64,000 bases of DNA from Lingula anatina. Taxonomy: Eukaryota; Brachiopoda; Lingulata; Lingulida; Lingulidae. Location of the stretch: assembly GCF_001039355.2 (NCBI RefSeq), contig NW_019774736.1:1032542-1096541 (forward strand). Direction: 5' to 3'. Under the pieces are notes generated by a model. It worked only from the letters and a program-made list of their open reading frames with translations, was not told the DNA's origin and did no database searches. Position 1 is the first letter of the stretch; each line of letters begins with the position of its first letter. Shown here piece by piece: positions 41,984 to 54,650 of the stretch. The translations under genes and the position numbers were made by a program.

Positions 41984-44900
41984 ATGGGTTGTGATGGGGG
42001 TACGATTCCACGACGGGATGAATTGGTTAGGATGAAAAAGAAACCAGAGCAGGTGAATATCACTAAATTACAAAAGTAGCTTATTATTTAAGTTGAAATT
42101 ATGAAAAGTGCAAAATAAAGTATTCCCAATTTTGCTTGTAAGTGATAATGAGAAATTCATTGCTGAACTGCGCCATTATGAAGAAAAATGTTTCCATTAT
42201 TAACTCCTATAGGTATATCATAGGTATATCAGAAAATTTTTCAAACTGATCAGAAAATTATAATACTTATATCATCTGAAAGGTAATGCAAAAACCGGAT
42301 GAAATCATTTGGAATTTTTTAAATATTCCTACAAGCAACAAAGATATTGAAGTTTTTTAACTGCAAAAATTCACCAAAAGTGTCCACACTCTTCATCTAA
42401 AAACCTGTGAATACTGACCAGCGGTGATCACTCAGCTGTAGCTGCAGCTCAAATTCCTTGTGACCAATTAGGGCTCTATGTTAATCTAATGTCCCGGAAA
42501 CAAACCCAAATTGGTGACCGCACAAGCACATGGCTGGGATGGCTTCCGTGCAGATCATGTATTATAAATATTGCGCATCAAATAAACTATACTTCGCATA
42601 TTTTAATTTTCCTGATTTTTCTACATAATATTGCAAATTTCGTAAACTTTATTTATTATAAATTTCAAAAAATTCCAACCAGTATTTACCTGACATTTTT
42701 GAGCATTTTGTCGAGGCAAAACTTCAAACGCCCTGAACTGAAACTTCTCAAAGACTGCAACACGGGAAAATCATGTGACCGGATTTTTCTCTTTGATTTA
42801 CAGCTTATTTAGTTAATGGCTTGTATTAGTTTTTTTACGCGGCGCTAAAAGAGAGATATAAAAAAGGGGTGCCGTAGGTGAGCTGTCAGCAGGCCGATAT
42901 CAGTTTTATACTTCACTGCCCCTGGATAGTTACTACTGTAGCGCCCTTAGCGGATTGTGATATACCTAACTCCTAGCACGAATATTCATGCATTAGCACT
43001 CCTACTGAAGGTTCTGATATGTACTGGCTGTGCTTACGTGTACGGTCCATTCTGCGTGAACCATCCGTTCTGACCGACTGTACACGCAGCAGACGCGTGT
43101 ATGAGCCGTTCTGTGAATGATCCGTTGTTATTCACCTGTACTGTTATATTCGGCTAGTTCATTTCCTACCTTATTATATATTTACTATGATGGGGATAAA
43201 ATTCATGTGTTAATTGATAATTTTGATAGAGAATCAGTGTCAAAATACAGTTCGATGCATGGATGAACCTACCGTGGACGGGCCATCGTTATTCAGCTGC
43301 TGGCTACTATTTTAGTATTGATTTTACTAGGCTAGTGTGTTGATATGGCCACCTGAGGGAAATCGCAGTAGAGGTGAACATCTATAAGATATGAAAACGT
43401 CTAGAGATTATGTTTGAATTTGCAGTATGTTCTCAACAGCGCAGGTTTATTATAGGCTAAGAATGTATTGATGACTCTATGGAGATGGACTGTAAACACC
43501 GGAAGTCTCCCATATTTGCCTGCGCTTTGTGTGCATGAGCAGAATGGATTGTTCTCGCTCCGAGTGATACACGCCACACTGTCAATAGGAGTGCTAACGT
43601 ATGAATTTTCAGGGGGCATCTCGATAGTCTGAAGGTTTATTGGTCTGAAAGTTCATAAGTCCTAAAAATGGTAATATTTTCATCGGTTTTTTAATCAAGG
43701 GTTCAATAGTCCAAAGGTTTTATAGTGAACATTCGGACCAATGAACCTTGGGACTATTGAACCTCCAGACTATTGCTATGGCCCCAATTTTCTTGCTGTT
43801 AACCTGCGTGTATTAAAGAGCAAATTAATTTATACCCATGTATCATTTATCGGGACTCCCTAAAATGCGCAATATGGCGCCAGAATAGGCAACACATCCA
43901 CTTGACTCATTTTTTTCAGTGTAGTGTGCTGTATTGGGGTGTGTTGTGCTTTTAAAGGAAATCATCATTTCTCATCTGTTGCATGTCTTTTTCTGTAAGA
44001 TAGTTTTTTAACACCACAGCAGTGGTTTATTCAATTACAAAATTATCTTAACTGTCTATAATCTCACTGTCTTTTCATATAGCCGTGAATAACAAATGAG
44101 TCCAGTAACAAGATAACACAGAAATTGGTTATTTGCAAAAAAAGTAGTGATATGAAAGTGAAATATATTACTATAGTTGATCCAACTTACCAAATCTTTA
44201 TGATTTATTTATCGTCAGCCATATTGTCCACTCTACACAAGCAGCTCTTCTTGGCTATATAACAGACACCCTGACATATACAAATGGCACCGATTTGTTA
44301 AACTGGATCAGCAATATTAATTACCTTGTGATATGTTTAGCTTTTTTATTACCTGATTTACTTGTGAATGACCTTTTTCTGTTTACACGTGACCAGATTA
44401 ATTTCTTATGTGTTGTGCTGTATTGCACATTTTAGTATGACTGGATCATACTCATACACTGACTTATGTGTATCTTGATAATTGGTCTTATTACTTATCT
44501 TCTTTGTAGGACTTAAATACAATGTAATTATCACCCAATATGAACAACCTTTTTTGAAATCCACATTTCCATTGTAGAAAGATAAAGACATGGCAACTGC
44601 TGCAAAATGGCAACATTGTGCACTTACTCAAGAAAAACTACGAGCTCCAATTGTGGCATGTGAACTTGGAAGGTTAGTTACATATGTCTTTGAGCAGATT
44701 GCACAAGTGATTAAGTCCAGGTATATTGAGGTTTCAGGTTACATCTGTGATAATAGTAAATATCAATGGGCTTACTTTAAAGTTATAAATGCTTCTTTGC
44801 AACTTAACCCGACCAAATACCACCATTTAGTTTTATACATGTAACTTAAAAGAAATACCAAAGGATATTACCTCAGACTTCCCAAGAATGATATTTAAAC

Positions 44901-47621
44901 ATATATTTTCTGCTTTCTTTCTATCAGGCCTACTCCACTACCAGACTCGGCACCGAATGATCCCAAATTCACCGGTAGATCAGATCACACTACCCATTTT
45001 CAAGGTGTTTGTCAGTATGCATTTCACAGTATCATGTCCCGGAACAAATTTTGAGATGAGATGCACTACTTTCCAACCCCGCTCAGAATCATCGCTAAAT
45101 CACATCGTGTACTAGGCAAGAGTGGTGTCGCGTCTGATACTTCGAAGAGCATACTGACGGCAATAATCTAGTTTTTGTTTTACATAGAATTATCAACTGT
45201 CGCACCTAGGGGCCATCAAACTCAGTTTCATGAGTCCTGGGTTGCATTAAACACACACACACACACACACATAACAAATTAAGAAACGACTCTCATTTTT
45301 GCACAATTTAGAGTCTGATACTTCGAAGCGCGTACTGTCACACACCTTGAAAATAGGTAGTGTGGTCCAATCTACTGGTGAATTCAGGATCACTCGGTGC
45401 CGAGTCTGGTAGTTGACAAATGCAAGATTGTATTTGATCAAAATGTTTATGTACATTTCAGGCTATATAACAAGGAAGCTGTGATTGAATTTTTGTTGGA
45501 CAAAAGTAAATTTGAGGGAGCAAGTAGTTCCCAACATATTAAAGGATTAAAGGTATTAACAACTGGAAGAAAAGAAGACCACACATCCTATAGTTGTATA
45601 TGTTGAATATGTATTTTGTAAAGTGGAAAACCATCAGCTGTTTATAAAATTTAAAGTTAAACAGTATTTAACAGGCTAGTTGGTATCAATTTTAAAATAG
45701 TTCATTTACTTTAATTGTTTTTTATGACAAGCCTTGAATGAACAGACTAAAACTGGTGTATGATGTATCAATTTTGCATTAATTCACTTATTTTGATATT
45801 TGTTTATGACACCTCTTGAATGAAAATATATCTTGATGTTTAACAATCAAAACTTGGTGTATGTATGAGCTTACATAAAGTCCCACCCATTAATATACCA
45901 GGATGTCAGAGAGTTGAAATTGACAGAGAACCCTGCCTTCACCAAGGAAGTGGCTGAGAAGGGGAATGCGTACATAGACATGCAACTGTCTAAATACATT
46001 TGCCCAGTGGTGGGGTTGGAAATGAATGGAAGATACAAGTTAGTTTTTACTTTGGTTTGTCTTGAATGCAAAAATGTCCTGGCTCAAGCATCCTTGGTTT
46101 TATCTTGTTTGAATGCTTTGCACACATTTGTGACATTCTTTGTCTCAAATTGTATATTAATGAACTATAGTGAAACTATCAGAGTGCATTATCACATATT
46201 TTCAGAGCCAAACATGCATGAATAGTTATGCTTGCACATACAAAATGTTATTGTGAGAAAATTTGTTATAAAACTTCAGGACTTAAGGTTATGAGCAAGG
46301 TATTAAGGGGTTGGACAAAAAAAACATTAAGCCTTCTTTAATTTTTTGGTAAAATATATTTGTGAAATAGTTTTGTGTTATAAACGTTGTAGTTGTAAGA
46401 CATGTTTACTTCAGTGGTTGGCCTTTTTCAGTTTTTGCTTTCCCTGGAGCTGTGGCTGTGTGGTTTCTGAGAGAGCCATGAAGGAAGTAAAGTCAGAAAA
46501 TTGCCACAAAGTAAGTGCTCTGCATGACTGACACAACTCACTCTCACTCTTTATGGTTTTTAAATAGGCTGTATCTTAGGAATAAGAGAAAATTGTTAAA
46601 GTTTCCAGGAATAAAATTTTGGCTATGTAATTGTCTAATGCAAATACCTGATCATGGTTGTTCAGTATATATTGGTTTGTCAAATAATGTACCTTCTTCG
46701 GGTTTCAGTGTGGGAAACCTTTTAAAAGTGATGATGTTGTGGTATTGAATGGAAATGAGGAAGAAGTTGAACAAATGAAGAAGAATATGGAACACAGAAG
46801 ACTTCAAGCAAAGCTGGAGAAAGTGAGTGAATTGAAATGGTTACTTTTCCAATCAAAAACAAAGGTCATTGAATTAGTTTTGATTACTTACATTGAAGGT
46901 GGAGGGTGAAGCACTGTTAAGACGTTGTTACTTTCTTAAAAGCATAATTAATTTTCATTATATTATTGGACAGTTCATATTAATGCATTTTGTTCCAGGA
47001 AGAGTGGTAGAGAATGGTGACATATAAAATGTTTTAATTAAATTTTTTTTTCAAATTCTTTCTATGAACAGAAAGCCAAAAAATCAGGAAAACATAAGGC
47101 ATCTGCAGCAGTTGGGAGCAGTGAAGGTATGTAACAGTTTTAACAAAAACAAGAAAAATGCAGAAAAAGAAAGTTATTGAAAACGTGTGATCAGATACAA
47201 ATACAGTTTACATATTAGCACTGATTACTTAAAACTGGTATTTGCTTGATATCAATGCATTTAGTTATTGGAGAGATATGAGGAGTTGTAAACTTGAATG
47301 CTTATTTGCTTTACAGATTTGGTTGTAGATAACAAAAGAAGTAAATTGGATTTGCCCAGCACAAGTAAACCTGGCGTAGTATCTACTTCAGATACATTTA
47401 TGTCATCTAGCAAGTTGACCAATGGCAGACTGGATGACAAAGCAGGCAAGGAACTTAAAAAGACATCCAATGGGAAGTTGGGTGAGAAAGAGGTTAAATC
47501 TAAGAGTATCCAGTCAGACCCAACTACAAGCAAAGTGTTTAAATCCCTTTTTACATCCAGTGAGGCAGCTAAGAAGCAACCCTCAGCTCATTGGGTTACG
47601 TATAACCCCTGTTATAATTGA
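41984..47621 (+). CDS. RTF2: RTF2, replication termination factor 2
   Basis: Eight exons give 314 aa, close to the vertebrate protein: 41984-42052, 44578-44672, 45462-45552, 45902-46038, 46432-46510, 46709-46822, 47072-47126 and 47317-47621. The family N-terminus MGCDGGTIPRRDELV is present. ALTQEKLRAPIVACELGRLY follows, then the RING/U-box-like core from ICPVVGLEMNG (Cys119) through CGCVVSERAMKEV to CHKCGKPF. A basic linker and the conserved C-terminal block KSLFTSSEAAK...SAHWVTYN end the protein. In the family this is a replisome-associated nuclear protein that controls fork restart and is removed by DDI proteases. All junctions are GT-AG with matching phases. Introns 1 and 2 contain inverted-repeat elements. 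Confidence 0.93.
42980..43608. repeat. Possible foldback element in RTF2 intron 1
   Basis: ATTCATGCATTAGCACTCCT near 42983 has an imperfect inverted partner, AGGAGTGCTAACGTATGAAT, near 43588. The G+C-rich interior holds repeated GTCCATTCTG/CCGTTCTG-type words. No target duplication was identified. Confidence 0.35.
43620..43787. mobile_element. MITE family C, copy 1
   Basis: The left arm reads GATAGTCTGAAGGTTTATTG and the right arm, inverted, GGGGCCATAGCAATAGTCTG followed by AAGGTTCATTGGTCCGAATG. The same words recur at 55800-55866. Palindromic and non-coding. Confidence 0.55.
44937..45415. mobile_element. Foldback element with about 100-bp inverted repeats in RTF2 intron 2
   Basis: The left arm begins CTACCAGACTCGGCACCGAA and runs through AATTCACC, CACACTACC and TTTTCAAGGTGT. 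The right arm is its inverted complement and ends at 45415, with roughly 85% match by eye. A related internal GTCTGATACTTCGAAG word appears near 45135 and 45313. Open frames here on both strands come from the arms and are not genes. A (CA)n tract sits near the middle. Confidence 0.8.
45250..45271. repeat. (CA)n microsatellite
   Basis: About 11 CA units inside the 44937-45415 element. Confidence 0.85.
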
Positions 47622-48390
47622 CAAAATTCAATATATGAAAAGCAGAGGAATTACAAATCAACTTCAAATTTGATTATGATAAACATTTTGATTTTAAAAT
47701 GAAAAATACATCATGGGTCCCTGGGACCAGGAGCCATTGGAGGGTATATTTGATACTTTACAGAACTGACAGTTGAAATTAACTAAAAGTAGACTGAAGT
47801 ACCTGTCATCAGTGCATTCATTGTATATTTTTACCCTTTTTTATTTACTTCATTGTATTTTATTACATGGAAAACTTATTAAAGGTGAATAAAAACTTAA
47901 ATTTGAGAAGAATGGGAATATGCATTCTTCATGAAAGTCGAGGCACATTAATATGTCAAAAGAAAGTGCAAGAAAATTAAGTGTGCAACAAACCAGTTAC
48001 TCTACAAGCAGCAAAGCTAAAAAGTGTACAGATATAAAAGCAAAGAATGATACACAAAATATGTTATTTTGTCAATTTTGATGCAATTTTGATTGATGCT
48101 TTACACCAAAATCAACACCAAATTTTAACAAGATAAATCAAATTTAATGGTAGATATGAATGTATCTGTTTTCCTGTACAGATACAAGTACTAAGGTCTA
48201 ATTGATATGCAAAGTGCATTTTATGTGGAAAAGTGGGTCAAATTCAATGTTACATTAAAAGATTCCCAATATGATTTGCTTTTCAAGTTCAATAGCAATG
48301 TTACCATGGGTGATTTTCTCACTTTTGGAGATATAAAGGCTCGAAAGTACAGTTCGTAGGGGGAAAGTAAGTCAAATTCAAGGTCACATA

Positions 48391-48595
48391 GGGTGCTTTC
48401 CCAGTGATTTAGATTGATCTAAAGATTAAGTTTTAGATCGACCTAACTCCCTGGGGGTTCAGGCTAAATTGCAGTCAGCCGAGCGGACACCATAGTTAAT
48501 TACCCCCTTACAGCTTTTAGTAGGCAATACAGACGCTTAAGCCAGCCAAGCTGACAGTTATCTAGTGAGACTCCCCACATCTATGGAAATGGGGT
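48391..48595. mobile_element. MITE family B, copy 3 (inverted relative to copy 1)
   Basis: It contains TTTTAGATCGACCTAACTCC, GGACACCATAGTTAATTACC, CTAGTGAGACTCCCC and CTATGGAAATGGGGTG, the inverted complement of the copy at 27140-27353 block by block. Terminal inverted repeats are visible on both sides. Confidence 0.75.
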
Positions 48596-50076
48596 GATAA
48601 AGATCACCAAAAAATGACTTTCAATTGTAACTATGGGTGTATCACTGCTAGTTTAGGAAAATTTCATATTTTGAAAAAATTCATCAGTGAGCATTCCTTT
48701 TTGAAATAAACTACATGAAAAACAAACAAACAGTGTTGCAATTGACAAACTGCTAAAAATGAGCTCTCTAGCTTTTATGGTTCCAAAATTACAGAGTTTT
48801 CAGGAATGGCATTTTATGGCTGCGTCTCCAGTGAAGATGCAATGATTGACCCTGAACCAGGGATGAAAAAAGAAGACCCCAAGTGTAACTTCTCATCATT
48901 ATATTTAAGCAAAGTGGTACAAACATTTTTCCACAGAATTTTTTTTTTTTCAAAATTTGGCCCATTTGAAGATTTAGGTTAAAGGCCTCATCTAAGGTCA
49001 TCTTCAAAGTCTCCACATATGACTTGTGGTCAAACTTTAAAAGTAACTTTTCCCATAATTCCTTAGGGAGATATTTAGCATTTTTAAAATTTCAAAATAA
49101 TGTTGATTAAAAGAAACAGCCTAACTTTTGGAAAAATGGTCCAATCAACGGGATTTTTTCAAACTCGACCTGTATTTTAATCACTCGGCTTAATCACATG
49201 ATCATATAACTGGTTTGAGTCCACTCAGGCTACCGGTTTCAAGTATAAGTATAGGCACTGTTTACAACTGTTCCAGGAAAAAAAAAAAAGAGTCCCTTGT
49301 CGCCTGCGTACTGGCAATGTATAGTGAAGCATGTCATGACAATGATCATAGTTGTGGGAAATACATATATGGAAATTATGACATGTTTATTTAAATCTCA
49401 AGTAATAGTCCAGTAAATGAACCAAATTTTTCCACTGAAGTTGATAAAAAAATTTTGCAAAGGTTTCTGAATATGGCCCAGTTATGGGCTAATATAACCC
49501 AGATAATTTCCCACTGGAATCCACCCATGGCAAAGTGCCATAATCCAAAATGGCCCCCAGAGGGTATTTAAGTGGGCATATCATGGAAACGGTAACCTAG
49601 AAACTTGTTAGAGGTATCATTTCTAATGTTCAAACGCATGGCCCTTCATTTGAAAAAAGTTTGGAAGTCATCTGGGGTCAAGGTCATGCCTAAATATCAA
49701 GATCAATCTCAAAAAAGGACTAAAATATCATAAAGTACAATGTCAGCTTTCTTTATTCTTTTCTTTTTTTGACATCACAAAGAACGATATAATAAGTGTC
49801 GAGTGTAAATGTGTGACAATCCCTTAGGCCTTGGAGTCATAGCCAATTAGTGTATGTCTAACATCTTTGTGTACCTAAGTTCACAGCTAAGCCTTTATAT
49901 AAGAATCCGAGATATATCTTGATAGTCCCAATTGTCAGTCTTGCCTGTTGTACCAGCTTGTTTATGGAGGTTATTGTACGTTTATTTGTTCTGTATGACA
50001 ATGTAATTGATGCTTTCTGTTAGTCCCGACAATCGGCATAATAATGTATATTGTGACTGTGGTATTATGAAATACC

Positions 50077-50176
50077 ATGAAAATGTGACTCCCCAAAAAT
50101 GTGACTCCCCAGTCAGATTTTCATTATGAAAATGTGACTCCCCAGTCAAATTTTCATTATGAAAATGTGACTCCCC
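50077..50176 (+). repeat. Short tandem array of element-end sequence
   Basis: GAAAATGTGACTCCCC occurs three times, separated by CAGTCAGATTTTCATTAT-type spacers (about 34-bp period), plus one short AAAATGTGACTCCCC unit. The array is made of the terminal sequence of the element that follows. Confidence 0.75.
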
Positions 50177-50868
50177 CTATGAAATTTTATTTTATTTGAG
50201 AATATAACTTTTATACTGTAGTATACATAATGGAGGCTACATTGGCACTTTTTGTTAGTTTGCAGATGAAAATTTTAATGAGAAAATAAGGAAATTTAAA
50301 AAAGTGTATTTTACCACCCAATGACTCCCCTATAAAAAAGCTATTTATTTGATATTTGGTGATCATTTCAACATTTTTCTTTAAGTTTGCTTTATGAAGA
50401 ATATATATTGGAAATATTTGAAAGTTTGGTGGTAAAATATTGGGTGCAAAAAATGAAAAAAAAATCATATAAAATCTTCATATTCATACCCATGGGATTC
50501 GGACTCTCATGAACAAAAGGCCCTATTTTATATCTAGTCAACAAACCATTGTTTTCTACAAGGTTTGCATTGTGACATATATTTTGTTAGTATTTGAAAG
50601 TTATGTGGTGAAAATTGTGGTGAAAATTGATAATTTTTGAAACTAGCATTCATCTTACTACTTGCAGGACTTGGACTCCCATAGCCTTTTCATAGGAGTC
50701 ATTGAGTGGAAAAATACATTTTCTTTTTTTTTTCTTTTTTTTTCTCATGAAAATTTTCAAAAAGTGCCAATGTAACTTCCATTATGCATACTAAATGATA
50801 AAAGTTATATACTCAAATAAAATAAGATTTATGAAGTTTTGTGAGGGGGGAGTCAGATTTTCATGTTA
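50157..50868. mobile_element. About 710-bp element with long (>100 bp) inverted repeats
   Basis: The left arm includes TTTTATTTTATTTGAGAATA, ATAACTTTTAT, ATACATAATGGAGGCTACAT and TTGGCACTTTTTG. The right arm carries the inverted complement in the same order, ending in GGGGGGAGTCAGATTTTCAT. No coding frame. Confidence 0.75.
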
Positions 50869-51180
50869 CACCGGTGTGACTCATATATGATTATAAGCTG
50901 GTTTGTTTGTTTATATGCGACGATATATGTTAATCAGTTTGTGTTATGTGTATTATATACTACTGATATTTTGTGCAACGTATTCTGTCACTCCCCTTTT
51001 TATGTACAGACACAGATGTGTCTGTACATATTGCCATCACCTGCGTCTGTCGTCGCCGTCGTCGCCGATGCCGATGGCGTCGCCGATGCCGGCGCCGTGC
51101 ACTTTCCTTGTTAACACGATAAGTGGAGGGCAGTTTTACTTTTTGGCTTTATATTTACAGAGCTGATGAATATTCATAAA

Positions 51181-51395
51181 ACACAGGTCAAGTTCGAAAA
51201 TCAGCATGATCGGGCCATTATTGTAGAAGTTATGCTGTTTTTTCACTTTTCAGCATATATGCAACCCTGTTAACACATTTTAAGGAAAACCGATAGGCCT
51301 GTTGTCATGAAACTCACAGGAGTAATCAATCTTACTAAAACGCAGGTCAAGTTCGAAAATCGGCATGATCGGGCCACTATTTTAGTAGTTATGCN
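51181..51395 (+). repeat. Duplicated 57-bp block, 159 bp apart, ending at an N
   Basis: CAGGTCAAGTTCGAAAATC followed by GGCATGATCGGGCCA and TAGTAGTTATGC-type sequence occurs at 51184 and again at 51343. The second copy is cut by a single N at 51395, so the repeat may continue in sequence that is missing. Confidence 0.6.
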
Positions 51396-53105
51396 TTTTA
51401 AGTGCTGTTAATGTCCAATGAGACTACTGTATGCTAGATTGTCTCTGTTGCATATGTGTTGTAATGTGTGTTTAGTGTGAAAAATGTATGTTTTGTTTCT
51501 TTATTCTTTCACGAATGAACTTTATATGATTTTTCTAGCACCTATTGAGAACTGCATACAAGAGGTCACCTTTCTGAATATTGTATTTAACAGGTAAAAT
51601 ACTGTATGTCAAGGTCAAATTTGCATCCAAACACATACAAAAATGACATTTCTGATCCAAAAACAATTCAGTTGAACTAGATAAATTCATTGAGGTCAAG
51701 CCTCTCTTTAACGTGCCAGATTAAAGTCATGAAATTAAAGGATAATAGTTTTTTGGTCATCAGAGGTCAAGGTCATGTATGTGTTACAAGGTCAGTCTTA
51801 AAATGGGACCAGAATGGTGTAAAATATGTCCAACTATAATTCTCACAGAAATAAAATTCCGTTCCAAGTAATTTGGTCAAAAGGTATTCATTTATAAAGT
51901 GAAATTAATTGAACAAAAAAATAATAATAATAATAGCTAAGGTCAAATGGACATGAATGTAATTAAATCAATCAAATAAAAATACCTGAAATGTCATTTC
52001 TCTCAAATTTTATAACCCGACATTTACAGATGATCATGCCCTAGCAGCTTCAATAGGCGTGACAGACATCTAAGCTGCTTAAGTTGAATGCAATTAAGCA
52101 AGAAAAGAGGGATCCACAGTTAGTACAGTACAATAGGGTCTGGGAATGTTCCCTTTTTTTATACAGCCCAGTATTGAGTATCCAAACACTGCCCTATAGG
52201 ATACAAATCAAGAAATTAAACAGGCCCTGCAGTCCATTTGCTCAACTTCTCAAAAAAAAAATGGTTGTCTTGGCCAGGAACAATTAAGTTGGGTATTGCC
52301 GTATAATATAATGGTCATTATCAGTATATAGGCTGTAGCAAGCAATCATCTGTATCCTCATATTTTCCTTCAGAACCACTGGGTGGTTTTGACACCACAG
52401 TGAATGGCAAATGGGCTGATCTGCTGCCATGAGCAATTGCTTTCACCAGTCTCCAGAAACAAACATTAAACAAGTAGTTTGCCATCAAAACTTCAAGAAG
52501 GAATCTCAATTTATCAGAAATTCTGACATGACTGTAATTGAGTTGATGTATCCAATTTGCTAAGGGGAAGCGTAAGTGACCAATTCGAGGTTGAGAATTT
52601 TACAACAGGAATAAAAATCCTGTTAGAATTTATTTTAAAATCTTTATCATTCTGATTTCTTAAGACTGAAAACAAGTTGCTGACTTCTTAAAACTGAAAA
52701 CAAACTGTTACATATTTGATATTGATCAAACTTTGTTACCTAAGCCTGGCAAACTAATGACAACATCTCAATATTGCTTACCTTGAACATTGCTTTAACA
52801 TTGAAACAACGTAATTTCTCCTCTGGGTTATTATACAATTCATTTTACATTAGTAAAAATTCTAATATAATTTACCAAACAATATAGTTATAAATCCCAG
52901 AAAAAAATAGGGTAAACTGAAACTTTAAAAAAAGATAACTGAGCACTGCAGCTCTGCAAATAGTATACATGTAGTATTAAATAGTAATACTGTATAGTTA
53001 ACATGTATATGCTGTAATATCACATTAAAGAACTTATATCTACTCCTTATATACTAGAGAAACTAAGCACAGATTATCATGATGCCCATAATTAATTCAC
53101 CGTTG

Positions 53106-54650
53106 TTATGGTTGCAGCATTTTCAACCAGTCATCAGTGTTTTCAATAAAATCTGTAAAAGTAAGATTGCCAACATGTTCAATTTTCCAGGTAAGGTAAT
53201 AATTTTTGTTTGGAGGAGCAACACTTTTTTCCCATTCTTTTCTATGTTCTTTAATCCATGTGAGATAGAATTTGATGGTGTTCTCTATTTCATCTGTTGG
53301 TAAGTCAATGACACCTTCACAGCCAGAGACACCAGAAATCCCATGCCATCGATGGCCAAGAACATGGGCAGCATTTTGATAGCAGAAATTTATATGAATC
53401 CAATTACAAACCAATTCCACAATAAATGTTCCAGGTTTTGAGAACAGTATGTTGGACAGACCTGCCCCGTGTGGGGCAACCACCATTACTGCACGATTAA
53501 ACATGGCAGCTATGTCATTGAAAGAAGGTAATGGTGAATCAGTAAACAATTCAAATCTGAAACCTAGAGCTGGGACAATTTTCTCCATGAAATTCTGTAA
53601 CTCTGTGTGATGGGAATAGTGTCTTAAAGTTCCAGGGTTTCTTTTGATTAAAACTACACTGTTTCTTTCATTCTGACGAAACTTTTCATCAATTTGTTGT
53701 CTAAGGTGCTTGGAGAGGAACTGAGCATGTATAGGTCTGGCTCTTCCACATGTTGTACCTTCTGGGAGATATATCGTCTTGGCCCACACATGTCCAGTCA
53801 CTATTCTGGAGGGGTCAATTCCAAGGTGTTTCAAAATATTTTTAACTATCCCTACATTATAAATGTGTATTTTGATGTCCTTGCGTCTTCTAAGGAAGTT
53901 GATATAAAAACTTGCTCGTGTGAACTCCTCCATCATTGAGTGGAAGATGTTATTACCCCAAAACTGGGATAATACAAACACAGTGTCTTCCACATTTGTT
54001 GGAGGTTTAAGGTTAGCAGGAGGGTGTTCCCCTAAGTCTGGAAAAATACACTGTTCAGTAACAATTTTAACATTGTCACTAATTACATATCCGTGATCAG
54101 CTGTTATCAGGCCTCTTGACACTTTAGTCAAGAATGTGACTACATTAGGTCTACGATTAGAGTCTAACCTCTCAGGGTTTTCAAAATAAAACTCTTCTAA
54201 TTTGACTGGTTTGAATGCTGCTGACATATCTGTATTGCAAGACTTGTTATAAAATTGGAGATAATTTTTCTTTGGTGGATTTTGAATGTTCTTGCACATA
54301 AGTTCTGATCCTGTCCAATCAAATGCTTTATCAAGTGGTGTATTTGATAAAGGGTCCTTTGGATTAGCCTTAAGAACCAAAACTGATACCTGGGGGAACT
54401 GAAGCACTCTAGTAAAATAATCATCCTCCCATTGTCTCAAAACGTCCAGCCGTGGGGCAACCTTAAATTGAATAAGCTTGGTTGGAATAACCCCACTGAA
54501 GTTTAAAGTAGTAAACTCTAGTTTAGGTCCAGGTGCAAACTGTCTCAACCAACAGTTTATACCACAAGAGCTTGACAGATGCATCAAAAGCACCAGTGAA
54601 GTTATTCCAGCAATAAGCAGGTACAGGAAATGTCGAGGACGTTCTAACAT
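53106..54650 (-). CDS. GT61-type glycosyltransferase A, type II membrane protein
   Basis: A single coding exon encodes 514 aa. Residues about 9-26 form an uncleaved signal anchor, so the catalytic domain should face the ER/Golgi lumen. FWGNNIFHSMMEEFTRASF and then APHGAGLSN (HGAGLSN at 394-400) with LFSKPGTFIVEL match the glycosyltransferase family 61 (DUF563) core shared with EOGT, POMGNT2 and plant xylosyltransferases. N-glycosylation sequons include NFS at 50, NKS and NLT at 495. Donor and acceptor sugars cannot be read from sequence; it is not a clear EOGT or POMGNT2 orthologue. A CTTTTTCAG acceptor seven bases before the ATG indicates a 5' UTR intron. Gene B (58484-60055) is its tandem duplicate. 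Confidence 0.85.
   Translation of the reverse strand: MLERPRHFLYLLIAGITSLVLLMHLSSSCGINCWLRQFAPGPKLEFTTLNFSGVIPTKLIQFKVAPRLDVLRQWEDDYFTRVLQFPQVSVLVLKANPKDPLSNTPLDKAFDWTGSELMCKNIQNPPKKNYLQFYNKSCNTDMSAAFKPVKLEEFYFENPERLDSNRRPNVVTFLTKVSRGLITADHGYVISDNVKIVTEQCIFPDLGEHPPANLKPPTNVEDTVFVLSQFWGNNIFHSMMEEFTRASFYINFLRRRKDIKIHIYNVGIVKNILKHLGIDPSRIVTGHVWAKTIYLPEGTTCGRARPIHAQFLSKHLRQQIDEKFRQNERNSVVLIKRNPGTLRHYSHHTELQNFMEKIVPALGFRFELFTDSPLPSFNDIAAMFNRAVMVVAPHGAGLSNILFSKPGTFIVELVCNWIHINFCYQNAAHVLGHRWHGISGVSGCEGVIDLPTDEIENTIKFYLTWIKEHRKEWEKSVAPPNKNYYLTWKIEHVGNLTFTDFIENTDDWLKMLQP

Larger units (their letters stand above)
47622..53105. other. 5.5-kb intergenic region rich in old repeats
   Basis: This separates the 3' end of RTF2 from the 3' end of GT61 gene A. 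It holds MITE family B copy 3 (48391-48595), a long-TIR element (50157-50868) with a tandem array at its left edge, and a 159-bp-spaced repeat near an N (51181-51395). Recurrent AAGGTCA/GTCAAATTCA-type words between 48200 and 51900 look like remnants of an old element. A short G+C-rich GTCGCCGATGCCG-type tract sits at 51045-51100. No gene is recognised. Confidence 0.5.

Noticed and set aside
52020-52110. Fourth MITE family B copy
   Set aside because: A few words (CAGCTTCAATAGGCGTGACA, GACATCTAAGC) resemble the family interior, but no terminal repeats could be found.
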